Shown here: piece after piece, positions 34,945-47,784 of the stretch | Layout: each line of letters begins with the position of its first letter | Numbering within the stretch: the stretch's first letter is position 1 | Assembly: GCA_028622995.1 (NCBI GenBank) | Contig: JAJQJQ010000033.1 | Coordinates: 2,840,569-2,904,568 of the forward strand | From: Panagrolaimus kolymaensis | Taxonomy: Eukaryota; Nematoda; Chromadorea; Rhabditida; Panagrolaimidae | DNA length: 64,000 nucleotides | Direction of reading: 5' to 3' | The notes under the pieces: generated by a model | Database searches by the model: none | Seen by the model: the letters and a program-made list of their open reading frames with translations, nothing else | Told to the model about the DNA's origin: nothing | Program-made: the position numbers and the translations under genes

Positions 34945-37900
34945 CTAAAAACAAATAAATATTTTTTGAAGAAAATTTGGTTTTAAAAGGGCACAAATAA
35001 AAGATGCCACGAGTTTACAAAACAGAAAAACATTTGATAGATATGAATGCCACGCAAAAATCCAAAAATTTGCTTTCTATTGTCCACTTTTTTATTCATT
35101 ATCTTTAAATATTTTTGTGATGAAACATCTGCTTATAGTAATTAAAAAATGAGAGAATCATATCAAATGAATTTATAGTGAGAAATCTATTATTTTTTCT
35201 TTGAATTCAAAAAAAAAATATTAAAAAGTAAGCCTCTTTAGCCGCTTTAAAAAAAGAAAGAAGAGGAAACGATAATTATAAGATTTTGTTTAAAAAATAT
35301 ATACATAAAAAAATTTAACTTTTAAATTAGCTCCCTTTGGTATTAATTTACAAATATTTACTAATATTAGTTTCAGAAGGGTGTGGCTCAAGACTTACAT
35401 ACATAAAACTTTTGAATACCAAAATAAAACAAAGAAGAAAAAGCACGCGACAAAATAATTTAAAGAAAAAAATGTATCCTTAAATAATATTATTTTTACA
35501 ATAGGCCTTTTTTACGTCATTTTTCCCCAACTCTTTATAAATAAAATTTTTAAAAAACAAAAAACTATAATGAGCAAAAGAAAGGGGAGTTTTTTTTACA
35601 AGGCAAAAATATGTGTTAGCTTTTTTTAGCTTTTTAAAACCATGGATCTTTTAGTCTTTGTCTTTCTCTTTTCCTTTCATTCCCTTTTATAGATACTGCT
35701 TTGTTACCTGAGCTGAAAAAATGAAGAAAGGAAAGAAGAAAAAATAGCTAATTTTAAATTCCTCTAGGGTATTCGTTAACGTAATTAACACACACACGAC
35801 CACGATTCTTTATGGTTCGAGAAAAAATATTCAATCATAAAACAATTGATATAAATAAAATATATTTAAGCTTTAAAAAAAGTTTTATTACTACAACTTC
35901 ATGATGATGGCTCGTTAACAATGAACAAAAAAAATAAATAAATGTCAAATTTCGTACTTTTTTTTTCTCTATGGTAAAAATGCGATTATTGTAGTCTTTG
36001 TTGTGAAAGCCATCGTCACTTATGGTAATAGATAATTATAAAATAATTAAAGAAACCTATCAAATGAAAGTTAGTCTGTGACGATGAGGAAAAAATTACT
36101 ACAAAAACAATGAGTCGTTCAAAAATAGGATGACACATACACACATGGATGGATTATAATCCCTTTCACTTTTTTCTTCTTTAACCAAAATAACTCTTTC
36201 TTGTTTCATAGAATAAAAAAAACATAAAAAATGAGTAATTTTCCTATGTTTCCATTAAAAGCTCTTCTTCCTTTATATTATTTTTTTGGAAGAATTTTAA
36301 AAAAGAAATAAGGGAAATCATCACAAACATCTGCTAACATTCATGCTTGCTTTTAGTAACCCTTTATTTTGCTTTGCGCTAAAATGTGCCATGGCTTTTT
36401 ACAAACATACATACCCTTCTTCTCAGTTGTTGTTTGTTGCTTATTCTATGCCTTGAATTTTTGACTGGTTAGAAAACCCTTTTTTAAACAAATTTTAAAA
36501 AGCAAAAGCTTTTTTTAAAAATAAACTAAAATCAGCATCCACAAAGTCAAGATAAAGAGGAAGATTTTTTGTATATTTGTTGAAAGATCTAATGAGTATC
36601 TCACGGGAATATTCTCGCCTTCCTTCTTATTTTATTTAAAAATTTGACGTCAAGCTGGAGAAAAGAAGAAAAGAAAATTGAGTTTAAAAAAATTGTTGTA
36701 GAAAGTTTTGAATTTTAATATTTGGAAGTTTTTTGAAATCGTAAAAGAGATAGTCTGTGTCAAGCAATTGTGATTTTTAAAGCAAAATTTTTTACAACTG
36801 TTTTATAATATCCTATTATAAGCATCCATTAAAAATATAAACGTTTTAATGAACTTTGAGAGCAAAAAAAAATGGAAAAAAAATATTATGAAAAACATAA
36901 TCGCTTTATTTTACAAATTGAAAAAAATGACTTTAGCCTCAACTTTTATAAAATGGATAAAAAAAACATCATATTTTTATGTTTTTCAATGACTTTTGAA
37001 TTATAAAGTAATATAAAAAACAACAACATGAATATCATCTTCAATTTTGGGTTGCATTATGGCATCAAAAAGACCAATAAAAAATAAAAACAAATAGATG
37101 AAAAGATGAGTGGCTGTTTGTTGGCCATTCATATTTTATGAAACGAAAAGATATCTATCATCCATGTTTTCTTTTATCTCTCACTTGTTGCAGCAGACAT
37201 GTTTGTTTTAATTCAACTAAATATAAATGATTGAAAACAGCCATGAATCGTGAAAAGAAGTAAAATAATAATAAATAGTTTTTTGCATGGTTTTGAACGA
37301 TAAATAAATAAATGAGAAAAATGCGTGTTTATTAAAGTTAAAAATTTTTATAAGCTTTGGAATAAGTTTTAGATAGAAAAGTGTGTTTATAAATTTCGAT
37401 TTTTTTTTCTTCGAGATTTCTCACCTAATTTCTTTGTGCAGAACGTGCGGTATTTCAAATTTAAAGTATACTTTCAAAGTCACAAAAACTCCAAATAATT
37501 TTTCTCCCATATAAATTGATGGCATTTCAACAAAAAAAACTATTCTAATGTCTTTTGAGGGAAACAATGAAATCAGAAAATAACACTCATAAATTGTTTC
37601 TTCGAAAGAGGCTCTTTCTTTTCGCCGAAAATCAAAAGCAAAAAAAAAACAATGACATTCAGAAAGAGAGAGAGACTTAAAATGCTATTATCTTAGAAAA
37701 AATAATGTAAAAGTATTAAATGTGTTCAAAATAAATCTCGAAATGCTCTTTCTCATATGGAAGCAAACATACGTAACCATTTATTACTACCAGAAAAACA
37801 TATATAAAAGGTTGACCATCGTATAAGAGCTCAGAAAAAAAGAGAGATTTATGAAACAGAATGTTTTGGCATTTCTTTGAAAGCCTATGTGTATGCGTAT

Positions 37901-39523
37901 GTATTATTTTCATTTCAAACCCTTGTTTTGATTGTTGTTTTGCAGAAAATAAAATAAAAAGCGAACGAAATTTGACACGCAAATATGGGCTTTAAAAAAA
38001 GAAAACGTGTGCCTTTTTTATTGAATTTATTTTATTCTTTCTATTTATTTTTGACGTTTTTGTAAAACAAAACAAAACAAAAAACAAATATTGAAAACAA
38101 AAATGTAAAAGATTAAAGTTAAAAAAAATGTCAAAATTATAAAAAGAAAAGATCGAGGCATTTGAAAGCTTTTAATCAAGTCTAAACTTCTTCATTTTTT
38201 TTTTTTGCTTAGAAAAAAGATTGAAGAGGATTTAAGAAATTTGTATTTGCATTTTTAATCTTCTTCCTCTCTTTTTAAAGTTATTCATTTACATCATCTT
38301 TTTTAGAATTGATAATCATAAAAGCAACTTGGCATTCTTTTTACATAAAGTCTCAAAGTTACAACTTCTTAAAGAAATAGTATCCGTGACGACTGACTGA
38401 CTTTTCTTATGCTTAATATCCATTTTTAGTTTTGGAAATGAGCCCAAGCAAGCCAAAACAGAAAAAAAAGAAACAAAGTTTACATGCGTCATGTCATGGA
38501 TGTTAGTTGTAAAAAAACTTCTTCTTTTTTTCAGACTAAAATATTTAAATTATTAATGGGGGAAAATGATGCTTTTATTTACCGCTGTGTTGTTTTTTTT
38601 TCTTTGAAACAAAAAAAAAAGACGATGACGAACTATTGAAACTTTTTTAAAACAACGTTTTTTCGTTGAAAATATTAAAATTCAAGCAAAGTGTAAACAT
38701 AAAAAATTTATTTGAAATCTTTTTTTTGTTAAAACTTCAAAGAACGATAACAATGAAAAATATTTTTAAAAGGGCAAAGACTAATGAATTAAAAAAAGAA
38801 GAATAAACAATAGCCTGTTGATGACAGGAGAGGCAAATGGATAAACAACATAGAAAAAATGAAAAATGGAAAAACAAAAAAGATTTAAAGAATTCAACCA
38901 TTTTTTGAGAAAACACTTTAAATTCTAGCTATTTGTTGGTTTTCGAAATTTTGCAAAATTGCAAAGATAAAAAATGCAAATGGATACCATTAGTGGACGA
39001 AGACCACGGAGAAAAAAAGACCGACGTCAAAAATCACAAACGTAAAAAGGAATGAGACGATGAGGTTTGTTTTCATCTTTCCATTAATTTGAGAATCGTA
39101 AGAAGCTTAAAATGCAAAGATAAATATCATGATGATGGCTCAAAAAAAGTTGAGAAAGATATGGAGGAATGGTTCTATTCCAAACTAGCTTTTAGCGGTT
39201 GAATGATGAATACTTGTTAAAAGTTAAAATTCTTTCAGTAATATTCCTTGCACTTCGAAGAAAATTTCTTGATATCCAATTAAAACTCCATGTAAAAATT
39301 CAGAATTTTGTGAACAGTATGCTTATGCTACAGTAAAAACCATTTAATGTTTGAAAAAAAATCTGAAAGTAAAGTAACGAGTAAAACAAGCAGTCATGTT
39401 TGGGTTCAATAAAGCAACAAAAATAAAGCACAAAAAGAATAGTTTATTTATACTTTTATCATCATGTTAAAAATAATAATATGTTAAATTTACAAATTAA
39501 AATAACAAGCAAATAATTACTAA

Positions 39524-39935
39524 TTAGGTACAAGCAGATTTGAAACTGGTATCACTCAGATGAACATATGATTGACTTCCACCTCTAGAAAACGTAACAG
39601 CATAAGAGTCATCATTTGCACCACGTTGAAGAGTATCAGATCTAGCAGTACTTGACATTATAACACCACGAGCAAATTCAATACTATCACAAGCTACATT
39701 TGTAGTAAAAGGACATTTACAGCTTCCTTCTTCCATGAATGATGTCCTGGAAAAAAAAGAGCTAAAGATACACAAAAGTATACAAAGATAATAAAACTTA
39801 CGGAGGACTATCAGAGCAACTTCTACACCAAATTTTTAACAAGATGATTATTGCAATAACTACAGCAAAAATTCCAAGAAATGTTGTTAGAGCCACGAAA
39901 AATAGATTCATTTGAAAGTTTGTTAGTCCTGCCAT
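39524..39935 (-). CDS. Small single-pass membrane protein
   Basis: Exons 39935-39802 and 39746-39524 give 118 residues. An N-terminal stretch (MNLFFVALTTFLGIFAVVIA, continuing IIILLKIW) is one long transmembrane helix near the start. It is followed by a Cys-containing juxtamembrane segment (WCRSCSDSP, EGSCKCPF) and a polar Ser/Thr-rich tail ending SDTSFKSACT. With no cleavable signal, a type III (N-out) orientation with a cytoplasmic tail is likely; the WCRSC and CKC cysteines could be palmitoylated (inference). No family recognised. Confidence 0.65.
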
Positions 39936-40850
39936 TTTATAGGTAGCTGAGTAAGCGAAGACGTTGGAATTATTGATGATGATTGATGAATAAAGCTTTG
40001 ATGGAAGGGAGAGATCTAAAAAAAGTTAGACATTTACAAAAAATGAATCATAAAAAAAAAGCAAAAGAAGAGTTGAAAAGGAATTCTTGATAAAAGAATC
40101 TTCGTCGCTTCGCGCCCCATTTTATCATCGCAGGAACCAAAATTCCATGGGAAACTAAAATTCTAATGCTCGAAGAAAGGAGTAACATTGACTTTTAGGA
40201 ATTTAATGATTTTAAAATTTTATTGCTGCTTCCTAAAGGATATAATTTTTTTTACAAGATAAAGCTTTGAATACGTACAATCATCGGGAATCGCATGCCG
40301 TTATTTTGAAACCATTTTAGACCATTTATCTCAAATCAAGTATTTTTCGTGCATTGAATTCCTGTTTACCATACTCAATCGATGCAAACAATATTGTGGA
40401 GAAAGTTATTCCGGAACCATAGAGCTTGGTTAAGACGAGTTAATGTTAAAGGTTTTGGTAGTAGCTAAAGTTTATCTTTTTAAGGTAGTCTTTAAGTAAT
40501 GAAGGAACTTAAAAAAATCTCTTTAGCTGTTTTACTGCCTTTTTCATATAGATTACTGTAAACTTTATGATCAAATTTTTAGAACTTAATATACTGATTT
40601 ACTATATTTATTTATTCTCTAATTTTTTAAAAATTGCCTTTTATTTTAACTACATACGTATTTGAGAATGTGAGGCATTTTTTGTGTTCAATCATTTTTT
40701 TACTACAAACATACATGCACCAAATTGTTATCTTTGTTTCCAAACAAAAACTTGTCTTTGTTTTTCTTTTACGACCATTGATTACTTTTTCACATTGTTG
40801 TGCAGTTCTGGTTCACGTACATAAACTTTATTTAAAAAGATATTTTTAAA
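39936..40850. other. Divergent intergenic region
   Basis: About 0.9 kb holding the promoters of the small membrane protein and ribokinase genes. The only feature seen is a degenerate copy of the array hairpin at 40106-40118. Confidence 0.4.
40106..40118 (-). repeat. Degenerate copy of the array hairpin
   Basis: CGCTTCGCGCCCC is the reverse complement of GGGGCGCGAAGCG, most of the hairpin that ends each array unit 10-16 kb away. GGAACCA about 15 bp further on is the reverse complement of the unit-junction TGGTTCC. Probably the decayed end of an old solo copy in the opposite orientation. Confidence 0.5.
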
Positions 40851-42126
40851 ATGTCTGAATCAAAAACCATTGTTATTGTTGGTTCAATTGTTCAAGATTT
40901 AATAAGGTTAGTTAGAAATGGATTTGATTGGACATCATTGAAAAGTAAATTCTGAAATAAACTTTGAAAATATGTATTTAAATAATATAATCATAAGCTA
41001 ATGGCAAAATGTGCAAAAATAGATGCAATGTTTTTCTTTTTTTGGATATCTAACTATTGCATCATCACGTTTTTCTATTTAAATTTTTAGTTATACTGAA
41101 CGCTTTCCAAACCCCGGTGAATCGGTTCGTGGAAATGATTTCAAAATGGGATCAGGTGGTAAAGGAGCGAATCAAGGTGTCCAAGCTGCAAAGCTTGGGG
41201 CATCAGTAACTATGATTGGTCGAGTGAGTAGCGCCTTCATTTATTGATTTTTATAAAATTATTAATTTTTAAGGTTGGAAATGATATGTTTGGTGAAGCA
41301 AATATTAATGACCTCAAGCAATCTGGAGTGAATGTGGATTACATTGAAAAAAGTGACACAGCCCCAACAGCGGTAGCTGTTATCAGCGTAGATAGAAAAG
41401 GTATTTATTTCATCATTGTTTTGCTATTTTAAACATATTTATTCAATTATGTTAAAGGTGAAAATACAATTGTTGTAACATTGGGTGCAAATATGGAATT
41501 GAGTGTGGGACGAGTTAATGAACTTGAAAATGTTATTGCTGAAGCTTCCATTGTTCTTTGCCAATTTGAAATTACTGAAGAAACAAATTATGCTGCTTTT
41601 GAACTCGCAAAAAAGCATAATGTTCCAACTTTTTATAATGCTGCCCCTGGAAAACCCGGAATGAGTAAAGATATTCTTAAAATTACGGATATTTTATGCA
41701 CAAATGAAAATGAAGTTTGCTTATAAAAAAAAAATGAATTTAGTTTTTATTATTAATTTTTAGACCGAATTTCTTACTGGAAAACAGCTTTCAAGCGTCG
41801 AAGAATTTAAGGAAGCTTCACGAGAATTGCTTCAATATGGCCCAAAAACGGTTGTTGTTACTCTTGGAGCTAAAGGAGTTATTGTTACGGATAAAGATTC
41901 ATTTGAATTGATTGAAGTTCAAAGGGTTCAAGCTGTTGACACAACGGGTGCTGGTGATTCATTTTGTGGTTCATTAGCACATTTGATTGCACAATACCCT
42001 GATAAGTCAATCGCTGAATTATCTCGAATTGCAGCAAAAATTGCTTCCATTAGCGTTCAACGCCCTGGTACCCAATCATCTTACCCAAACATTGAAGAAA
42101 TTCGTGATAAAGGAATTGAATTGTGA
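40851..42126 (+). CDS. rbks-1: Ribokinase
   Basis: Exons 40851-40906, 41091-41223, 41274-41400, 41458-41714 and 41764-42126 give 311 residues, normal for the family. PfkB signatures are complete: the N-terminal [13 protein letters not shown] start ([12 protein letters not shown]), the substrate motif [18 protein letters not shown], the NAAPGKPG segment, TNENE, and the ATP-site motif [14 protein letters not shown] with the catalytic Asp of GAGD. Known reaction: D-ribose + ATP to ribose 5-phosphate in the cytosol, feeding the pentose phosphate pathway and nucleotide synthesis; activity is potassium-dependent in the family. No oddities. Confidence 0.93.
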
Positions 42127-42556
42127 AATAATTTTTTTTATGTATGTTGAAATTATAAAAAAAATGTTTGGAAATTTAATATTTTTAAATTGTTTAAAAG
42201 GAAAGAAAGAGTTATTTTAGCTCTGATATTTTTTACTTTCGATTGTGTTTCGCTTTTGTTCGTGATATATGAAGGATGTCTAGAAGTAAAATTAAATTAT
42301 AATTTCGCTGAAAATATTTTTTTATTAAATCGATCCGTAAATAGCCAAGAAGACATTGTAGTAACATTTTTCTTCGTTCTCATATTTGCCCCTTTATCGC
42401 GCATTTAGCCAATTCTTCGTGCTTTGTTACTTACTTTTTTTCAACAAACAAACAATATTTTTACTATTACCCTACTTTTTTTTGTTGCTTTACTATTTAC
42501 TTTAATTTTTCATTTTTTCTAGGTTTACATATTCTTTATTGAATTGATTATCAACC
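42127..42556. other. Intergenic spacer
   Basis: Between same-strand genes. TTTTTTCTAG near 42515-42523 is a likely SL trans-splice acceptor about 35 bases before the eIF1A start. Confidence 0.45.
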
Positions 42557-43132
42557 ATGCCGAAGAATAAAGGAAAGGGAGGCAAAAATCGTCGACGTGG
42601 AAAGAATGAAAATGATGGAGTCAAACGTGAACTTCAAAGAAAGGATGGCGATGAACAAGCATATGCTCAAGTTCAAAAAATGCTTGGTAATGGACGTTTA
42701 TTAGCTTTTTGCTTTGATGGTCGTACTCGAATGTGTCATATTCGTGGAAAACTTCGTAAGAAGGTATGGATTAATACTGGAGATATCGTCCTTGTTGGTC
42801 TTCGTGGTTATCAAGATGATAAAGCTGATGTTATTCTCAAATATACTCCTGAAGAAGCACGTTTATTAAAGAATGATGGAAGTCTTCCTGAAAGTGCAAC
42901 ACTAAATGAAGGTGGTGAAGATAATGATCAAGGTGATGTTGAATTCTTGGATCTTCCTGATTCTGGTGATGAAGCCGACCATGTTGCTGATCAAGATCGT
43001 CATTATGATATTAGCTCATCGTCAGAGGAAGAATCGAGCGAAGAAGAAAGTGACGATGATGGAGACTTTAATGAAGAAGACCTTGCAGCTGGTAAACATT
43101 TGAAATCAAAAACAGCTACTAAAGCTCGCTAA
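42557..43132 (+). CDS. eif-1.A: Translation initiation factor eIF1A
   Basis: Intronless 191-residue ORF. The basic N-terminal tail [16 protein letters not shown] is nearly invariant in eukaryotic eIF1A. The OB-fold follows ([54 protein letters not shown]), then a helical segment ([17 protein letters not shown]) and the acidic tail. The nematode tail is longer than in vertebrates (about 145 residues there) through an added Ser/Glu/Asp stretch ([18 protein letters not shown]). Known role: with eIF1, promotes scanning and start-codon selection on the 40S subunit. Confidence 0.96.
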   Translation: MPKNKGKGGKNRRRGKNENDGVKRELQRKDGDEQAYAQVQKMLGNGRLLAFCFDGRTRMCHIRGKLRKKVWINTGDIVLVGLRGYQDDKADVILKYTPEEARLLKNDGSLPESATLNEGGEDNDQGDVEFLDLPDSGDEADHVADQDRHYDISSSSEEESSEEESDDDGDFNEEDLAAGKHLKSKTATKAR

Positions 43133-43300
43133 AATATTATTTGTTTTCCCTTTTTTTTTGTCTGTTTGATTCTGAAATAAATATTCCCTTGTTTTTCATG
43201 TTTTAAGATTGTTTTTGGTGTTCTTTCTCTATAATATTTGTAACATGATGTTTATATAAATTTTGGGATTCACATATTTGGTATAGTGAAGACATTACAA

Positions 43301-43931
43301 ATGCGGGTTATCTTGTTTTTATTATTACTTTTATCAACAATATATGCAAATGGACAGCTTATTTGTCGAATGTGTGGACAAAAGGTCACGGAAGAAAGTG
43401 AATTCGTTGATGTTCCAACAGATAAAGCTCAAGACTCATTCCTACAAAATGTCCTTGGCAAAGAAATTTTAGTACAAAAACTTGTCAACCCTCATAGTTG
43501 GTTTTTTACTTTGCGTTGGTATAAGATCGAAGTATTTATATTTTTAGATATTAAATTTGATGTTATTGCTTCCAGAAATGCTATTGCTGCTTTACAAGGA
43601 AAAGTAAGAACGAATTTATTTTGCTCCAACGACTTTGACTTGATTTTAGACTTATTCATCTGAAACATGGTTCCCAGGATATCGATGGACTGCAGCAGTT
43701 TGTAAAAAGTGTCATGCACATATTGGATGGCATTTTAGTCCTCAACCTGGATCATTAAAACAAACTTTTTATGGGCTCGTTTTAGAATCACTTGTTAGCA
43801 AAGAATGTAAGAATTTACTAAATGACTTTTTAGCGTATTAATTATTCTAATTGATAGATGCTGATTCCATAATTCTTACCCCTGGAAAAGGAAAGCCTAT
43901 GGTTACACACATTCCAGAACAAATTCTTTAA
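43301..43931 (+). CDS. Secreted CULT-domain (cereblon-like) protein
   Basis: Exons 43301-43496, 43548-43603, 43650-43806 and 43858-43931 join in phase to give 160 residues. A signal peptide ([18 protein letters not shown]) precedes a single CULT domain. Zinc ligands come from LICRMCGQ and [11 protein letters not shown] (C-x2-C pairs). The aromatic-cage signature [12 protein letters not shown] supplies the Trp residues that in cereblon bind thalidomide and the natural C-terminal cyclic imide degron. [15 protein letters not shown] appears only when the 51-nt in-frame intron 43497-43547 is removed, which supports that splice. No Lon domain and no DDB1-binding region are present, so this is not cereblon itself but one of the small secreted CULT proteins known from nematodes, whose ligand is unknown. 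Confidence 0.82.
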
Positions 43932-46900
43932 TTTATATCAATGATGTTTTTTTTTTAATTTAAGGGAGACTAATTTATTTAATGACTGGGACGCGAAATC
44001 TTGCCAAAAACTTTATATTTATAAAATTAATTAAAAAATAAATTCCTAAATATTTAAATGTTGTCAAAATATTAAATTGTTCAATTACTTTTCACGACCG
44101 ATTCCCATTTTAAGCTTTAGCACCATTGAAGGTTAGGTGAGAGCCTAGAGGGGATTTTTTAAACAATTTTATAAGCTTTACAACATCGTCGATTTCCTGA
44201 TTTCTTTTTCTTGGGATTAACATTTTTTCCAACATTTTTACACTTTTCTCTCACAGAACAAATAATACAAAAGAAGAAGAAGAAAAGCTTATCTACGACA
44301 CGTATGTAAAAGGGTAATTTTTTTTTTGCAAAGTCTTGCATTTATTCAAGTATATAAAACCGTTTTTCTTTTTTAAAATCCTCTATACACAATCAACAAG
44401 GATACGAACAAGCGATCTTATAAGCTGTTGCGATCAACGAAAAAAAAGTTGTTAGTTTATTTTGTAGCGAACTGGGATGATTTCTTCGAACAAATAATAA
44501 TGATGGCGATGAAGAAGAGCAAGAAAGAAAGAAAAACATAGAAAAAGAAGACATAATAAAAGCAAAGCAATGGTTGGTGATCGGCTTGAGGAGAGTGAAG
44601 CTTTTCTTTTATTTTTGACCAACCAAAATATTTTTAAACGCGAAGAATAAATTTTTTGTTGTTGCTTTACGTATGTTTTTATGAGTCTTCTTCATCACAA
44701 CAAGCTGCGAGAAAGAAAAGCAGCTATCAACAAACCTTTTACCAATTTTTTTTTTGTCAAAGGTTCCATCTTCCTTTTTTGTTCAAACACACGCGCTCAC
44801 ACTTTTGTGGTTATCGTCGTCGATGCATCGATGTGGCTTAGAAAGTTAATGAAATAAAACAGTTTTTTTATGCTGACAAGGGAACATTTTTCGATGCCGG
44901 ATCGCTGGAGAGATTTCACCTAGCCCATCATGTAGTACTCATATATTTAAGACGTTTGGGAGAATATGGCTTCCCCCCGAGGGAGAGAAAAAAAGATATG
45001 TATTTATTAAGGTACGAATTAACTATTTTTAACTCAACTTTTCTTTCGTTTGTTTGATATTTTGGCGTTGTGTCCTGCGAAAAATCGAAAGAGAAAGTTG
45101 AGTTAAAGGGACATAGCTATTTCATGCCTTTTCAAAAATTTCGATACTGGGGCTGATAGGAACAGTTGGGGCGGCGCGTGTTTGAATTACCGTGCACTTT
45201 CTGTCTTACACGGTACTTCAAACACGCGCCTTACCAAGTGTAACTTTCAGTCCCCACTATCGAAATTTCAAAAAAGGCATGAAATAGCTATGTCCCTTTA
45301 AATATAGTTAATTAGTACCTTAATAAATACATATCTTTTTTTCTCTCCCTCGGGGGGAAGCCATATTCTCCCAAACGTCTTAAATATATGAGTACTACAT
45401 GATGGGCTAGGTGAAATCTCTCCAGCGATCCGGCATCGAAAAATGTTCCCTTGTGAGTCTATTTTCTTTTGTTTTCTCGGATACATTTTGAGGAGGATAA
45501 CAACAATAACAGACTAACATATTTTGCAAAGAATTTTTGTAAGAGTTATCTTTTGGGTTTGCAGGCATTGTTTGCAGTATTTATTCCTAACACAAAACAC
45601 ACATTCATTATTTTATTTCGATTTCGTTGCACCTTTTATGAGTATTTTTTATCCCTTGACGTAACTATTTATCACACTTTTATCAAGCATTTTTCTCTGT
45701 ATTTAATTTTCTTGCTTCGTTTTTTCCGACTCTTCCTTTAAGCAGCTTTTCATCTTCAAGCTTTTTATTATCAAACTTTTTTTTTGAAACATTAAAGCAT
45801 AACTCAAGTTTTTTGAAGGCATCAAAAAAGCTTTTATAGCCTTTTGTGAAGAAAAAAAAATGCGGTAAAACTTTTAACTTTCAAGAATGCATATAAATTT
45901 TTTGCGACGATCGTAAAATATTATTATATCGTCATGTATGTACATTCTTCCTTTTAAAATGGCGCCTGATAAACTTTTGTTGTTTGATAATTTTTGTTTT
46001 TCGAGTAATTTTTTTTACAACATTGGAAGGAAGAGAAAGTAAAGGCGTTTTCCTTTTTTTGATTTGTTTTGGAGGAAAAGTGCAAGCATAATTTTATATT
46101 CAAGACAAGAAAGGTTTTATCTAAGGTATCTTACTCGAATGGGATTTCTTTCATTTCCATGCGGATTTAATTTTACGATACAACATCACCTCCTTCAAAA
46201 TCTTTGAAAAACGGTGAATTTCATCATCGCCTCAATAGCGAATAAAAATTACAAACTTTAAAATATTAAAACGCTTCATAAACTACATTGCTTTATGACA
46301 TAACTTGTCATAAAGCTTTTTAAGAAATCATTTCATCATTAATCTGTTAAAAGACGATAACTCATTAAATTTTTTAATTACCCATTTTTTCCATTGCCTG
46401 CTACTGAAACACTTTGTACCTATCAATTTCAGGAATAAGCAAGTCAAATGAACTCTCCATAAAAAAAGCTGCCAAAATTGATATCAGTACAAACTTTTTT
46501 CTTCTTCTGATTGTGGTCATGAGTAGTGTAGAACGGATAAACCCGGATTTAATAGCTTTTAATTACCCTGAAGCAAGCTAAACTACTAATTTAATTATCG
46601 CAAGCAAGCAGCTAAACTTTCAGGAAGAAGGCAGCTTTTGTTTTAGAGCAGTCAGTTTTTAATTGAGTTAGTGGTAGTCAAACTTTTCTCTTGTTTTTGA
46701 GGCGTCGTTGTTACGTCTTTTTTTTATACTAGTTTGTTACTTTAAAAAATATTTATTATAAAAGTAATATAATTTTAATTCTTTTAAAATAAATATAATA
46801 AAACATCATTGTGTATTTTTCAAATACCCCGCTTTTTTCATTTTCGCTTTGAGTTCACTATGTTCAAATACATAATGTATATTTTTTTCTCCAACTCACC

Positions 46901-47784
46901 AAATAAAGTTTGTTGTTGCTCTAATATTTTTAAACCCAAAAAAGGGGTTTATATATTTTTTAAAAATAAATATTATCCATGACTTATTTTACATTTTTTT
47001 GTTTCACAATCGTTTTTATTAATCATTAAATTTATTTTTAATTAATATCTGATGCACTCGAATAATGTGTGATTGTTCTCTCGAACTCATCAAAAAAAAC
47101 TTTGTATTTTATTATTATCAACCCGCTTATCTTTAAAATTTATACCAGACTTTGACTTTTATTTTTCGCCTAAAAAATTTCTTGAGAGATTTTTTGTTGT
47201 TAATTTAATTTTTTTGAAAAAGAAAGCATCTTATTTTTTTGAGTTTGGTTTATTTTTTAGAGTTAAACAAAATTACGACTCATTAGCGCCTTCGAACATT
47301 TTTTTTGTCTTACTTTATTTTTTGGTTTTTAAACTTGGACAATGCTTCATTAGTGACATTTTCTTGCTTTACTTATTTTTTCGAGTTTTTATCAATTTGA
47401 TTTTGGGCACAAAAAAATTAAAACTTTTTTTTACTGCAACTCGTTAGCAATTTTTTTCACACACATACTAATTTTCTAGTTTCCAGAAAAAAAAGAAAGC
47501 TCTTAAGTGAAGTCAGTATTTTTTGACTCTTGATTTCACGCGTCTAAAAAAATGGAACAAAGAAGTAAATCCGTTAAGGCAGTCGCCTCTTTTTCTCACT
47601 AATTCGAAAAAAGAGAGACACAACGAAGTCAGCGCAAGAACTTGACAATGGCATTAATAAAATTAACTTACTTTTGTCAAGATTCGAAGAAGATGTATTT
47701 TTTTTCTTCGAGGAGGAGTCAAAAAATTTTTAAAAATAAAAACGGAATCAAAAAAATTTATTTTATAAAAAATTTGAAATCAAA
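43932..47784. other. 3.9 kb gene-free region
   Basis: AT-rich with short, low-complexity ORFs only. Contains the foldback element at 44.9-45.5 kb. No RNA gene recognised. Confidence 0.5.
44874..45456. mobile_element. Foldback (long-TIR) MITE, 577 bp
   Basis: Element 44877-45453 is almost entirely palindromic. Arms starting CAAGGGAACATTTTTCGATG and its complement run about 145 bp with few mismatches (44877-45018 and 45312-45453). A second pair of inner arms (TAAAGGGACATAGCTATTTC and complement) flanks a short central loop with its own GCGCGTGTTTGAA / TTCAAACACGCG repeats. TGA flanks both ends (44874-44876 and 45454-45456), consistent with a 3-bp target duplication as in PIF/Harbinger elements. 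The left arm carries an extra ~80-bp insert that is itself palindromic (AACTCAACTTT... / ...AAAGTTGAGTT). No ORF. Confidence 0.8.

Larger units (their letters stand above)
32739..39523. other. Gene-poor 6.8 kb region
   Basis: Long AT-rich, A/T-tract-laden sequence with only short, low-complexity ORFs. It contains the hAT-type MITE, one candidate minus-strand exon near 34.9 kb, and otherwise nothing I can support. It may be regulatory sequence of the globin or its large 5' intron. Confidence 0.5.

Noticed and set aside
37716..37982. 88-aa minus-strand ORF with HTHTH run
   Set aside because: No splice or start context, low-complexity, no conserved pattern.
47073..47447. 124-aa Phe/Leu-rich ORF
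   Set aside because: Translation of T-rich DNA; not coding-like.
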